64,000 bases of DNA from Mesorhizobium sp. M2E.F.Ca.ET.219.01.1.1 (GCF_004016445.2 NZ_SADT02000002.1:1178001-1242000); one strand, 5' to 3'; counted from the first letter of the stretch, positions 39,455-48,111 are shown. Numbers and translations: made by a program. The notes: a model not told the origin generated them from the letters alone.

Positions 39455-40515
39455 TGTCGGATCAGAGGATTGAGGGGACGGCCAACTCTGTACCGTCAGG
39501 CACGGCAGCGCCCAGACATCGCGTCGACCCACTGGCCATCGTCGTGCGTTTTCAGAGCCTGATAGGCCTGGTGCTGGTGGCGATCGGCGGCGTCATCTTC
39601 TCGCCCCGGCGCCACGGCGAGATATTGTTTCTCAACCCCGACAACATCGCCAACATCGTGCGCGCCGTGTCCGAGACCGGCATCATTGCCATCGGCATGA
39701 CCTTCGTCATCATCACCGCCGGCATCGATCTCTCAGTCGGCGCGGTGCTAGGCCTCTCCGCCGTCGTCACCGCCACCATGATGATCTCCGGCGGCTTCGG
39801 GCTGATCCCGACCATCCTTGCCGTGCTCGTCATGGGCATCGTCTTCGGCGTCGTACAGGGCACGATCTCCACCCGCTTCCGTCTGGAGCCATTCATCGTC
39901 ACGCTGGCCGGCCTGCAGGCGGCACGCGGCCTGGCGCTGATCGTGTCCGGCAACCAGTATATCAACATTTCCTATGGCGACGGCCCGGGCCTGGCGCCGC
40001 CGGTTTTCGCGGTGCTGGGCGAGCGGCTGTTCGACAACACCGTGCCGGTGGCGACCATCGTCTTCATCATCTTCGCCGCGATTGCCACGCTGGTGCTCAA
40101 CACCACGCGCTTCGGCCGCTACGTGTATGCCGTCGGCGGCAACGAGCGCGCCGCCCGCATTTCCGGCGTGCCTGTGTCCATGGTGAAGATATCGGTCTAC
40201 GCCATCACCGGCTTTGCCTCGGCACTTGCGGGCATCGTCCATGCCGGCCAGTTCAATTTCGGCAGTGCCAACGATGGCATGGGCTATGAACTGACGGCCA
40301 TCGCGGCCGTCGTCATCGGCGGCACAAGTCTGTTCGGCGGCGCCGGTTCCATGGTCGGCACCGTAGCCGGCACCATCATGCTCGGCGCTTTGGCCAACAT
40401 CCTTCAGCTCAACAACATCACCCCCGCCACGCAACTGCTCGCGACCGCCGCGATCATCGTGCTGGCGGCAGTGCTTCAATCCCTCGTTCGCCGCCGCGAG
40501 GGATTGGGTCGATAG
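39454..40515 (+). CDS. Sugar ABC transporter permease (RbsC type)
   Basis: A 353-residue inner-membrane permease with about 8-10 helices and the CUT2 hallmarks MTFVIITAGIDLSVGAVLGL, FIVTLAGLQAARGLALIVSG, NTTRFGRYVYAVGGNERAAR and AAVVIGGTSLFGGAGSMVGT. The N-terminal 30 residues are hydrophilic. It starts on the TGA of the ATPase gene (TGATG). Substrate follows from the binding protein, which is not decisive. Confidence 0.92.
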
Positions 40516-40588
40516 GAGAGTCGGCGGCAGCGTCCCGAGAGAGCAACCAAAAGTCTGGCACCCGAGCCGGACAAGGAGGAGACTGAAC

Positions 40589-41575
40589 ATGAGAACCACA
40601 CTGAGAGGATCGCGCGTCCTTCGGGCCGCGTTGCTGGCCGGTGCCGGCCTTTGCATCGCCGGCGCGGCCCAGGCGGCCGAGCCGCTGGTGAAGGCCTGCG
40701 CCAAGGACGGCCAGTTCGTCATCGGCTTTTCACAGGCCAACAATGCCGAGCCCTATCGCCAGCACGTCAACGACGAGCTGACGGCGGCGGCCAAGGAAGT
40801 GCCGGGCTTCACGCTGCAGATCGCCGACGGTGCCGGCAACGTCAACACGCAGACCTCCCAGGTCGACAATTTCATCACCCAGAAGGTCGATGTCCTGCTG
40901 ATCTCGCCCTTCGAGGCCGCGCCGCTGACGCCAGCCGTCAAGCGCGCCATGGATGCCGGCATTCCGGTGATCGAGCTCGACCGCAAGACGGTAGGCGATC
41001 CCGGCAAAGACTACACCGCCTTCATCGGCGGCGATAATTTCAAGATCGCCGAGGAAGCCGGCAAGTTCACGGCGACGAAGCTGTTGCCCGACGGCGGCGA
41101 GGCGGCGGTGCTGGAAGGCCTGCCGAGCTCGACGCCGGCGGTGGAGCGTCTCAACGGCTTCAAGGAAGGCGTGAAGGCGAACTCAAAGATCCAGATCGTC
41201 GCCGAGCAGGCCGCCGACTGGGTTCCGGATAAAGCCCAGACCGCCTTTGCCGCGATGCTGCAGGCGCATCCCGACATCAAGGTCCTCTATGCCTCGAACG
41301 ACATGATGGCGGCGGGCGCGCTGCTGGCCGCCAAGGGTGCCGGCAAGGACGTCAAGATCATCGGCACCGACGGCCTGCCTGGGCCGGCCGGCGGCATCGA
41401 GGCGGTGGCCAAAGGCGATTGGGCGGCGACCTTCACTTACCCGACCGGCGCCAAGGAAGCGATCGAGATGTCGAAGAAGATCCTGCTCGACTGCGCGACA
41501 TCGGTGGATGCGACGGTGACTGTCGATACCACCGCCATCACTTCGGAGAATGCCAAGCAGTTGGCGGGAAAGTAA
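40589..41575 (+). CDS. Sugar ABC transporter substrate-binding protein (RbsB/YtfQ type)
   Basis: A 328-residue periplasmic protein with signal peptide MRTTLRGSRVLRAALLAGAG (cleavage after AQA). The peripla_BP_4 fold is clear: FVIGFSQANNAEPYRQHVND, VDVLLISPFEAAPLTPAVKR, GIPVIELDRK, DYTAFIGGDNFKIAEEAGKF and KIIGTDGLPGPAGGIEAVAKGD. Starts such as IGFSQANNAEPYR and GTDGLP resemble YtfQ, the galactofuranose-binding protein, so a pentose or furanose sugar is plausible but unproven. GGAGGAGA precedes the ATG; a terminator follows. Confidence 0.92.
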   Translation: MRTTLRGSRVLRAALLAGAGLCIAGAAQAAEPLVKACAKDGQFVIGFSQANNAEPYRQHVNDELTAAAKEVPGFTLQIADGAGNVNTQTSQVDNFITQKVDVLLISPFEAAPLTPAVKRAMDAGIPVIELDRKTVGDPGKDYTAFIGGDNFKIAEEAGKFTATKLLPDGGEAAVLEGLPSSTPAVERLNGFKEGVKANSKIQIVAEQAADWVPDKAQTAFAAMLQAHPDIKVLYASNDMMAAGALLAAKGAGKDVKIIGTDGLPGPAGGIEAVAKGDWAATFTYPTGAKEAIEMSKKILLDCATSVDATVTVDTTAITSENAKQLAGK

Positions 41576-41604
41576 CCGCGGGGCCCTTCAATCAACGTGT
41601 TGCG

Positions 41605-41627
41605 ACAAGGCCCTCCGGGGCCTTGTT
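41605..41627 (+). terminator. Rho-independent terminator after the sugar ABC operon
   Basis: ACAAGGCCC and GGGGCCTTGTTT form a short strong hairpin with a TCC loop and a T tail. Confidence 0.75.
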
Positions 41628-41755
41628 TGCTACCCGCGGTCAAGTCGCCTCGCAGCTAAGGTCGGCCTACTGACGCCGGCACCGCCTGGCTGGCCCTGTC
41701 CTGACGAGGCTGCCCCCTCGGACACCTCAATCGATGCGCCGGGAACGTCCACGAT

Positions 41756-42346
41756 CTAAGCTACGTGTTTGCCTGCCATCCGCGCCCGTATCAGCGTCGC
41801 GGCGGCATGGCCGGCGGCGTTGACGTAGTCGGGATTGTGATGGATCAGCATGCTGGAAAAGGCGCCGTCCATCAAAAGCACGATCTCACGCGCCAGCATT
41901 TTCGCCTGGGCGACATCGTGGCTTGAAAGGGCACCGGCCAGCCATTTCTCGAAATTGGTCTTGTGGCGCGCTCCAGCCTTTACCGCCGGATGCCCGGGCG
42001 TCGCCGCCAACTCGGCCGCCGTGCGCAGGAAGCCGCAGCCCTTCCATTTGGGATGGCGTGCCACCCGCGCCAGGTTGGTGAAGATCGCCTCGACCTTTTT
42101 GTCCGCGCCGCCATCCGCCGCGTCGAACCAGCCCGCCATCTGCTCGAGATTGGGTTGGTCGCGCCCATCGAGATAGGCCGCGATCAGGTCGTCCTTGCTC
42201 TTGAAATGGTAGTAGAGCGTGCGCTTGGTAAGTCCGGCCTTTTCGGCCACGGCGTCGACGCTGACGCGGCCTATGCCTTCGGCATAGAAGAGCTTGGTCG
42301 CCGCATCGACAAGGCGTTTTCGGGTGGGATTGGGCTTTTCGCTCAT
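41756..42346 (-). CDS. TetR-family transcriptional regulator
   Basis: A 196-residue regulator. HTH at residues about 25-50 (GIGRVSVDAVAEKAGLTKRT, then LYYHFKSKDDLIAAYLDGRD); the C-terminal ligand domain is helical with WKGCGFLRTAAELA and a dimer helix. It is divergent from the enoyl-CoA hydratase gene with an 82-bp gap containing a 22-bp palindrome 7 bp from its own start, so it probably represses both. The start at 42346 fits the TetR N-terminus (MSEKPNPTRKRLVDAATKLF). Confidence 0.9.
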   Translation of the reverse strand: MSEKPNPTRKRLVDAATKLFYAEGIGRVSVDAVAEKAGLTKRTLYYHFKSKDDLIAAYLDGRDQPNLEQMAGWFDAADGGADKKVEAIFTNLARVARHPKWKGCGFLRTAAELAATPGHPAVKAGARHKTNFEKWLAGALSSHDVAQAKMLAREIVLLMDGAFSSMLIHHNPDYVNAAGHAAATLIRARMAGKHVA

Positions 42347-42353
42347 CCTGCAA

Positions 42354-42375
42354 GTATACCGACTAGTGAATATAC
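42354..42375. promoter_or_regulatory. Probable TetR operator
   Basis: GTATA, ACTAGT at the centre, TATAC: a 22-bp palindrome (GTATAcc-g-ACTAGT-g-aaTATAC) in the divergent promoter region, the usual size of TetR-family sites. Confidence 0.6.
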
Positions 42376-42428
42376 AAGCAATCGAAAGCCTGCTCCTTAT
42401 CCCCCGGACCGCTGGAAAGGATAAAGCC

Positions 42429-43286
42429 ATGACCGACCTTGTGCTGAGCGAGACGCGTGACCGCGTCGCGATCCTCACCCTCAACCGCCCCGACAAGCTG
42501 AACGCGCTGAATTACGCGCTGATCGACCGGCTGCTTTCGCGCCTCGACCTGATCGAGACCGATGATGACGTGCGCGCCGTCATCCTCACAGGGGCAGGGG
42601 AGCGCGCCTTTTCCGCCGGCGGCGATATCCACGAATTCTCGTTGAGCGTGGCCGAGGGCACCGATGCCGCGCTGCGCGATTTCGTCATGCGCGGCCAGCG
42701 TCTGACGGCGAGGCTGGAAGCGTTCCGCAAGCCGGTGATCGCCGCCGTCAACGGCCTCGCCTTTGGCGGCGGCTGCGAGATCACGGAGGCGGTGCCGCTG
42801 GCCGTCGCCAGCGACCGCGCCTTGTTTGCCAAGCCGGAGATCAAGCTTGCCATGCCGCCGACTTTCGGCGGCACGCAGCGCCTGCCGCGGCTTGCCGGCC
42901 GCAAGCGCGCGCTGGAGCTGCTGTTGACCGGCGAGACATTTTCGGCCGGACGCGCCGCCGAGCTTGGCCTGGTCAACCGGGTCGTACCGCACAAAGAACT
43001 GATGCAGGCGGCCTTTGACCTTGCCCGCCGCATCGTCAGTCATTCGCAGACGGCGGTCGCCAGCATCCTCACAGCGGTGGCGCGTGGCGTCAACTCGAGC
43101 ATCGCGGAAGGCTTGCTGGTAGAGGCTGAGCAATTCGCCCGCGTGGCCCCGACAGCAGACCTGCGCGAAGGCTTGAGCGCCTGGATCGAGCGAAGGCAGG
43201 CGGTCTATGACGGTTCATGGGCGCATGTCGCCCGGCCGGACAAGGCCACGCGCGGTCTCGACCAAGCGGCCGGCTTGCCTGGCTAA
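42429..43286 (+). CDS. Enoyl-CoA hydratase/isomerase family protein
   Basis: A 285-residue crotonase-fold enzyme: LNRPDKLNALNYALIDRLLS, oxyanion-hole GAGERAFSAGGDIHEF, and AAVNGLAFGGGCEITEAVPL. The usual catalytic Glu pair region reads KPEIKLAMPPTFGGTQRLPR, with the E of EIKL in place. Substrate unknown; linked by the divergent TetR regulator to an acyl-CoA or aromatic catabolic step. GGAAAGG precedes the ATG at 42429; upstream frame is unbiased. Confidence 0.9.
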   Translation: MTDLVLSETRDRVAILTLNRPDKLNALNYALIDRLLSRLDLIETDDDVRAVILTGAGERAFSAGGDIHEFSLSVAEGTDAALRDFVMRGQRLTARLEAFRKPVIAAVNGLAFGGGCEITEAVPLAVASDRALFAKPEIKLAMPPTFGGTQRLPRLAGRKRALELLLTGETFSAGRAAELGLVNRVVPHKELMQAAFDLARRIVSHSQTAVASILTAVARGVNSSIAEGLLVEAEQFARVAPTADLREGLSAWIERRQAVYDGSWAHVARPDKATRGLDQAAGLPG

Positions 43287-43313
43287 CGCCTCGCCTGAAG
43301 CGGCTCGGCGCTC

Positions 43314-44399
43314 CTAGGCCACCGCTTTCAACGGCGCCTCGCCTGCTTGCTGCATGCGAGCGGCCGCCGCCAGTAGGTCGGTCTGCGTGATCAGCCCGAG
43401 TATATGCCGGCCGCCATCGACGATCACCACCGCATGACTGCGCCCGTCGGTCAGCGTCGGCAGCAGGCTCATCGCCGGCATGTCGGGCAAAGCGGTGCTT
43501 GCTTTCGACATCACTTCTCCCACCGTGCCGGTCGCTTTCGTCAGCTCGCGCAGGCCGATTGCGCCGGTGAGCCGTCCTTCCGCGTCGACGACCGGCAACG
43601 TGCGGATGTTGTGGTCGATCAAAAGATTGCGCGCCTCGTCTGCTGAAGCCGTCACCGGCAGCGAGATCACATCGCGGGACATGATGTCCCGGCAAAGCAG
43701 CGTGCGTTGCGAGCGCACCATCGCCTGCAACTCGACCTGGCGCAGCAGACGCTCCAGGTCGTCGCGGTCGATGTCGAAGGTTTCGTCGAGCGCCAAGAGC
43801 GCCGCATCGACATCCTCGGGCCGGAAGCCGACGCGCTCGGCCGGCGGCCGATCGGCCGTGCCGTGACCACTGGCGACCGGCACGTGCACATGGGGATAGT
43901 TGCGCCGCGACAGCTTGTGGAAGAGGAGGCCGAGCGCCACCAGCACGATGGAGTTCAGCGCCACCGGCACGAAGGGGAACAGGAAGCCGGCGGCCGCAAC
44001 GGCCGGCCCGCCGATCACGCCGGTCAGCGCAGCAGCCCCTCCCGGCGGATGCAGGCAGCGGGTGAACGACATGGCGGCGATCGCAAGCGCCACCGCGAGG
44101 CCGGAGGCGATCACCGTGTCATGCACAAAATGCGCCACCGTCACTCCAACCAGCGCCGAAATCGTGTTGCCTCCGACGATCGACCAGGGCTGCGCCAACG
44201 GGCTCGACGGAACGGCAAAGAGCAGCACCGCGGACGCGCCCATCGGCGCCACCAGCATCGCCACAAGCGGACCGCTGCCCGTCGCGAGTCCGCTGATCAT
44301 GCCGGTGAGCGCGATGCCGATGGTCGCGCCGATGCAGGCGAGCAGCCGTTCGCGAAGCGTCGCGCCGGCAAGGATCGGAACGAAAAGGCGAAACGCCAT
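43314..44399 (-). CDS. HPP-family membrane protein with CBS domain pair
   Basis: A 361-residue protein. The HPP domain (residues about 1-165) has five helices and the defining motif CLHPPGGAAALTGVIGG. A linker with acidic helix (DLERLLRQVELQAMVR) precedes a tandem CBS pair (CRDIMSRDVISLPVTASADE and VGEVMSKASTALPDMP), the usual adenine-nucleotide sensing module. HPP proteins have been implicated in nitrite or other anion transport; the CBS part may regulate it. Start at 44399 (MAFRLFVPILAGATLRERLL). Confidence 0.88.
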   Translation of the reverse strand: MAFRLFVPILAGATLRERLLACIGATIGIALTGMISGLATGSGPLVAMLVAPMGASAVLLFAVPSSPLAQPWSIVGGNTISALVGVTVAHFVHDTVIASGLAVALAIAAMSFTRCLHPPGGAAALTGVIGGPAVAAAGFLFPFVPVALNSIVLVALGLLFHKLSRRNYPHVHVPVASGHGTADRPPAERVGFRPEDVDAALLALDETFDIDRDDLERLLRQVELQAMVRSQRTLLCRDIMSRDVISLPVTASADEARNLLIDHNIRTLPVVDAEGRLTGAIGLRELTKATGTVGEVMSKASTALPDMPAMSLLPTLTDGRSHAVVIVDGGRHILGLITQTDLLAAAARMQQAGEAPLKAVA

Positions 44400-44612
44400 G
44401 GCAGGCCCTGGATCGAATGGGTGGAATTGCGTTGCTCGCAATGACGCCGAAGTCGCGGATTTGGAAGCCAAGCCAATCCGCATATTCGCGGCCGGAGAAA
44501 ATATTATTTCACGGCGCGCTTCAAAGCACATGCCGCCAGCGGCTTTGCCTTTGTCAATCGCGTCAAGGCGTTACGATGGTTTGCGGATTCGATCAGGGAA
44601 CCGCCGGCGACG

Positions 44613-44897
44613 CTAACTCTGCTTGGGCCGTGCAGCGAAGCCCAATTTACCGAGCACCTTGACCGCGCCGCTCTTGCCGCCCTCGAAATCACCGGAGGCG
44701 AGCCGCACGCCGGTGGCGAACTCATAGGCCGTGCCCAAGATCGCCTTCGGCGGGTAGAGGCGGTCTTCCAAGGCCAGCTCATAAGTGGTGGTCGGGGCAA
44801 AGCCATGTTCGGCAAAGAACCGTTCAGGCCCCAGCCGGTCGTAGTCTTCCATCGCGCGCAAGACATGAGCGCGGGTTACACGGTCCCATGCAATCAT
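44613..44897 (-). CDS. Stand-alone ScoMcrA-like N-terminal head domain protein
   Basis: A 94-residue protein matching the small alpha/beta 'head' of the ScoMcrA restriction enzyme: RAHVLRAMEDYDRLGPERFF, HGFAPTTTYELALEDRLYPP, KAILGTAYEFATG, DFEGGKSGAVKVLGKLGF. In ScoMcrA this module precedes SRA and HNH domains that bind and cut modified DNA; here it is alone, with no nuclease nearby. It may bind nucleic acid or protein. Recognition is from the spacing of conserved residues, not from a search. Confidence 0.7.
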   Translation of the reverse strand: MIAWDRVTRAHVLRAMEDYDRLGPERFFAEHGFAPTTTYELALEDRLYPPKAILGTAYEFATGVRLASGDFEGGKSGAVKVLGKLGFAARPKQS

Positions 44898-44930
44898 CGG
44901 TCCATCCTCCTTTGCGATCGACGCTTCAAG

Positions 44931-45701
44931 TTAAACAGACTTCACCTCGCCGCCGTCCATGCGCAGCGTCGAGCCGGTCATCCAGTGAGCTGCGGACGAG
45001 ACAAGGAAGGCCATCAGCTCGGCGATCTCCTCCGGCTTACCGTAGCGCGCGATGCCGGCTTCCTTGGGGAAATTGGCCGTCGCTTCCTCGACGCTCATCT
45101 TATGCAGCGGCGCCCAGTGCTCGAGATAGGATCGCCGTCGTCCCGTCATCACCGGACCTGGCAGTACGCTGTTGACCTGCACGCCGTCGGCGATGCCGCG
45201 GTCGGAGAAAGCCTTGGCGAGCGCCACGATCGCCGCGTTGATGGTTCCGACCGCCGCATAAGACGCCTTGGGAACCAGCGCCGAATTGCCCGACATCAGC
45301 ACCACCGAGCCGCCGGCCGCCTTCAGCGCCGGCCATGCCGCGACGGTCAGCCGCCGGGCGCCATGCAGCTTCAGCGCCAGGCCGGCGTCCCATTGCTCAT
45401 CGGTCATGTCGAAGAGGTCGACCTGCGGCACGGCGCCGGCGATGTTGAGCAGCGCGTCGATACGCCCGAAGGCGGCGAGCGTCCGGTCAACCACAGCCTG
45501 CGCGGCGTCCGGCCGGGCGAGGTCGGCATCGATGACCAGCACCTCGCCGCCGGCAGCTTTCGCGACTTCGGCTGTTTCCTCCAGCTTCGCCCGGTTGCGG
45601 GCGACCAGTACCAGCGCGGGAAAGTCCCGCGCCAGTCGGATGGCGGTCGCCTGGCCGATGCCCTGGCTGGCTCCGGTGACGACGGCGACGGATCTCGGCA
45701 T
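44931..45701 (-). CDS. Short-chain dehydrogenase/reductase family protein lacking the catalytic Lys
   Basis: A 256-residue SDR with intact NAD(P) motif TGASQGIGQATAIR, DADLARPD and NIAGAV, and the C-terminal glycine-rich VNSVLPGPVMTG. At the active site the segment is SGNSALVPKASYAAVGTINA: Tyr is present but the YxxxK lysine is Gly. Such a change usually abolishes or alters activity, so this could be an NAD-binding regulatory homologue or use a different proton relay. It is followed by an alpha/beta hydrolase gene on the same strand with 20 bp between them (45702-45721). Confidence 0.85.
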   Translation of the reverse strand: MPRSVAVVTGASQGIGQATAIRLARDFPALVLVARNRAKLEETAEVAKAAGGEVLVIDADLARPDAAQAVVDRTLAAFGRIDALLNIAGAVPQVDLFDMTDEQWDAGLALKLHGARRLTVAAWPALKAAGGSVVLMSGNSALVPKASYAAVGTINAAIVALAKAFSDRGIADGVQVNSVLPGPVMTGRRRSYLEHWAPLHKMSVEEATANFPKEAGIARYGKPEEIAELMAFLVSSAAHWMTGSTLRMDGGEVKSV

Positions 45702-45721
45702 GGCGAGTTTCTCCTTCCTGA

Positions 45722-46564
45722 TCAGCCGAGGAAGTCGCGGATGGCGGCGGCGATGTCCCCGGCGTGGGTTTCGAGGGCGAAATGGCCGGTGTCGAGGAAG
45801 CGCACGACCGCGTCCGGTATGTCGCGTTTGAATGCCTCGGCACCCGGCGGCAGGAAGAAGGGGTCGTTCTTGCCCCACACCGCCAGGAGGGGCGGTCTGT
45901 GCGCGCGGAAATAGGCCTGGAAGGCCGGGTAGAGCGCGACGTTGCTCTTGTAGTCGCCGAAGAGGTCGAGCTGAACTTCCTCATTGCCGGGGCGGGCGAG
46001 ATAGAAGCTGTCCAGCGAATGCCCGTCGGGCGCGACCATGTCCGCCGGGGCGCCATGCGTGTATTGCCAGGCAACCGCTTCCGGCTTGAGGAAGCCCCGC
46101 AACGCTTCGCGGTTGGCGGGCGAAGGATCCCGCCAATAGGTCTGGATAGGGTTCCAGCCGTCGCTCAGACCTTCCTCATAGGCGTTACCGTTCTGCGAAA
46201 TGATCGCGGCGATGCGCTCGGGATGCTTTACCGCCAGCCGGAACCCGGTCGGTGCGCCATAGTCGAAGACATAGATGGCGTAGCGGTCGAAGCCGACAAC
46301 TTCGGTGAAGCGGTCGATGATCGCGGCGATGCGGTCGAAGGTGTAGGTGAAGTCGCTGGCCTGCGGCATGTCGGAACGGCCGAAGCCCGGCAGATCGGGC
46401 GCGACGATATGGAAACGGTCGGCGAGCAGCGGAATGAGATCGCGGAACATATGGCCCGAGCTCGGAAAGCCATGCAGCAGAAGCAGTTTCGGCGCGTCGG
46501 GCTGGCCGGCTTCGCGATAGAAGATGTTGAAGCCGTCGACATTCGCTGTCCTGTAAGCGGTCAT
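45722..46564 (-). CDS. Alpha/beta hydrolase with Asp nucleophile (haloalkane dehalogenase-like)
   Basis: A 280-residue hydrolase. Oxyanion region LLLHGFPSSGHMFRDLIPLL, nucleophile elbow YVFDYGAPTGFRLA (Asp instead of Ser, as in dehalogenases and epoxide hydrolases), cap region rich in Trp/Tyr, and the His motif DTGHFALETH. Substrate unknown. GGAGAG precedes the ATG at 46564; an operator-like sequence 10 bp further upstream is shared with the neighbouring hydrolase gene. It probably forms an operon with the SDR gene. Confidence 0.87.
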   Translation of the reverse strand: MTAYRTANVDGFNIFYREAGQPDAPKLLLLHGFPSSGHMFRDLIPLLADRFHIVAPDLPGFGRSDMPQASDFTYTFDRIAAIIDRFTEVVGFDRYAIYVFDYGAPTGFRLAVKHPERIAAIISQNGNAYEEGLSDGWNPIQTYWRDPSPANREALRGFLKPEAVAWQYTHGAPADMVAPDGHSLDSFYLARPGNEEVQLDLFGDYKSNVALYPAFQAYFRAHRPPLLAVWGKNDPFFLPPGAEAFKRDIPDAVVRFLDTGHFALETHAGDIAAAIRDFLG

Positions 46565-46574
46565 TTTTCTCTCC

Positions 46575-46604
46575 ATAACTGAATTGATATATATTAGACG
46601 GTTA
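46575..46604 (-). promoter_or_regulatory. 30-bp shared operator-like sequence, copy 1
   Basis: On the minus strand TAACCGT, 18 bases, GTTAT, just upstream of the hydrolase at 46564. The same arrangement is at 47326-47355 (identical length). It contains an inverted TAAC/GTTA. Confidence 0.6.
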
Positions 46605-46619
46605 CTCGAAGGCCGAACA

Positions 46620-47303
46620 TCAGCCTCGGGCGGCCTCGACAATGATCTCGACGACGGCGTCGGGCGCGGTGACCATCGGTGTGTGGTCCAGCGGCTGCTG
46701 ACGTGTTTGCGCCTTCATGCGTGCCGCCATGAAGCGCTGGGTTTCGGCGGCGATCATGCGGTCCGCCTCGGCGACCAGGAACCATGCCGGCCGATCGCGC
46801 CACAGCGGCCGCGCCACGGGAACCGTGATGCAGGCCGGCGAGATGGGCCGCTGGACCGCGCGCAGCACGGACAGATCCTGTGTCGAGGCGTTTTGCGCAA
46901 AGGCTGCCGCAAAGGCCTCATCGGGCAAATAGATCAATCCATGCGCGTCCGGCGTGAGTTTCGGAGCCTTTGCGTGCGGTTCGGCGCGGGTGAAAACGTC
47001 TGCCACCGTCTCGCCTTCGTCCGGCGCGAGCGCTGCGATATAGACCAGCGCCTTAACCTTCTCGCTTCGTGTGGCGCCGATCACGGCGCCGGCATAGGCG
47101 TGCCCAACCAGGATGATTGACCCCTCGATGCGCTCCAGCGCCCGGTCGAGCGCGGCAACGTCGTCCTGGAACGACGTCAGCGGCAGCGGCGCAGCCACGA
47201 CATTGAAGCCTTGCGCGGCCAGCGCCGCGATGACCTTGGCCCAACTCGATCCGTCCGCCCAGGCGCCATGAACCAGCACGATATTCACTTGCTTCGCGGA
47301 CAT
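46620..47303 (-). CDS. Alpha/beta hydrolase homologue with Ser-to-Ala nucleophile change
   Basis: A 227-residue protein of the EstC/salicylate-esterase type: NIVLVHGAWADGSSWAKVIA, then the elbow IILVGHAYAGAVIGAT where the canonical G-H-S-Y-G-G is GHAYAG, so the nucleophilic Ser is Ala. The acid/His region AEADRMIAAETQ and PLDHTPMVTAP remains. It is probably non-hydrolytic: a binding protein or a lyase-like enzyme. Start at 47303 (MSAKQVNIVLVHGAWADG) with GAGGAAG upstream. Divergent from the CGNR regulator. Confidence 0.83.
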   Translation of the reverse strand: MSAKQVNIVLVHGAWADGSSWAKVIAALAAQGFNVVAAPLPLTSFQDDVAALDRALERIEGSIILVGHAYAGAVIGATRSEKVKALVYIAALAPDEGETVADVFTRAEPHAKAPKLTPDAHGLIYLPDEAFAAAFAQNASTQDLSVLRAVQRPISPACITVPVARPLWRDRPAWFLVAEADRMIAAETQRFMAARMKAQTRQQPLDHTPMVTAPDAVVEIIVEAARG

Positions 47304-47325
47304 GTCGCTTCCTCTCGTCGGGTTA

Positions 47326-47355
47326 ATAACCATATTGATTGATTTAGAACGGTTA
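47326..47355 (-). promoter_or_regulatory. 30-bp shared operator-like sequence, copy 2
   Basis: Minus-strand TAACCGT, 18 bases, GTTAT, in the gap between the Ala-hydrolase gene and the CGNR regulator gene. Confidence 0.6.
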
Positions 47356-47461
47356 CGCCTGGAGGTATAACTTGTCAAGAAGGTCCGAACCGGTTATCAC
47401 GGAGTCGTGTTCACGATTGGACGCCACGGCGGAAGCCGCTTGGCGTGGAAAGGAAGTTTCG

Positions 47462-48079
47462 ATGGTTCGCTCACCCGCGCTTTTTGTCGGCGACGCGCCC
47501 GGCCTCGATTTTCTGAACTCGATCGCGACCCCGCTCGACACGCCAATCGATTGGATCGACGACGGCGAGGGCCTGCTGGACTGGCTGGGGCAGGCGCGGC
47601 TGGTGCCGGCGGAAGTGCTGGCGACGATTCGCGCCCAGGCGCTGCCCGGCGAACTCGACAAGGTCGCCGATCAAGCGCGGCAATTGCGCGAATGGTTCAG
47701 GGGCTTTGTGCACGGGCATAAGGGGCGGGCGCTGATGGGCGCCGATCTGGCGGAGCTCGACCCGCTCAACCGCCTGCTGGAACGCGACGAGAGCTTCAGC
47801 CGGATCGCGCCCGCCGGCGGCGGAGCGCTCGTACTTCAGACGGCTCGCAAGTGGCGCACGCCCGAGGCGCTCCTTCTGCCGATCGGAGAGGCGCTGGCCA
47901 GACTCGTCTGCACCGAGGATTTTTCACATGTAAAGGCTTGCGAGGGGCCGGCCTGTACGCTGCTTTTTGCTGACCATACCCGCGGGCACCGGCGCCGCTG
48001 GTGTAGCATGGCTGCCTGCGGCAACCGGGCAAAACAGGCAGCGCACCGGCACAGGCACAAGGATCACGACCATCACTAA
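47462..48079 (+). CDS. ABATE/CGNR zinc-finger regulator
   Basis: A 205-residue regulator. N-terminal ABATE domain (residues about 1-150), with VGDAPGLDFLNSIATPLDTP at the start; C-terminal CGNR finger reads CEGPACTLLFADHTRGHRRR and WCSMAACGNRAKQ, the family's C-x4-C...C-x4-CGNR pattern. A His-rich tail follows. CGNR proteins are stress/ligand-responsive transcriptional regulators. It is divergent from the hydrolase gene at 46620 and is the obvious candidate for binding the 30-bp sites at 46575 and 47326. Confidence 0.88.
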   Translation: MVRSPALFVGDAPGLDFLNSIATPLDTPIDWIDDGEGLLDWLGQARLVPAEVLATIRAQALPGELDKVADQARQLREWFRGFVHGHKGRALMGADLAELDPLNRLLERDESFSRIAPAGGGALVLQTARKWRTPEALLLPIGEALARLVCTEDFSHVKACEGPACTLLFADHTRGHRRRWCSMAACGNRAKQAAHRHRHKDHDHH

Positions 48080-48111
48080 ATCGAGCGAGGCGCGGCGCGC
48101 CTCGCTCGATT
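48079..48111. terminator. Perfect 15-bp hairpin after the CGNR gene
   Basis: AATCGAGCGAGGCGC and GCGCCTCGCTCGATT pair fully around a GGC loop, starting on the stop codon. Confidence 0.75.
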
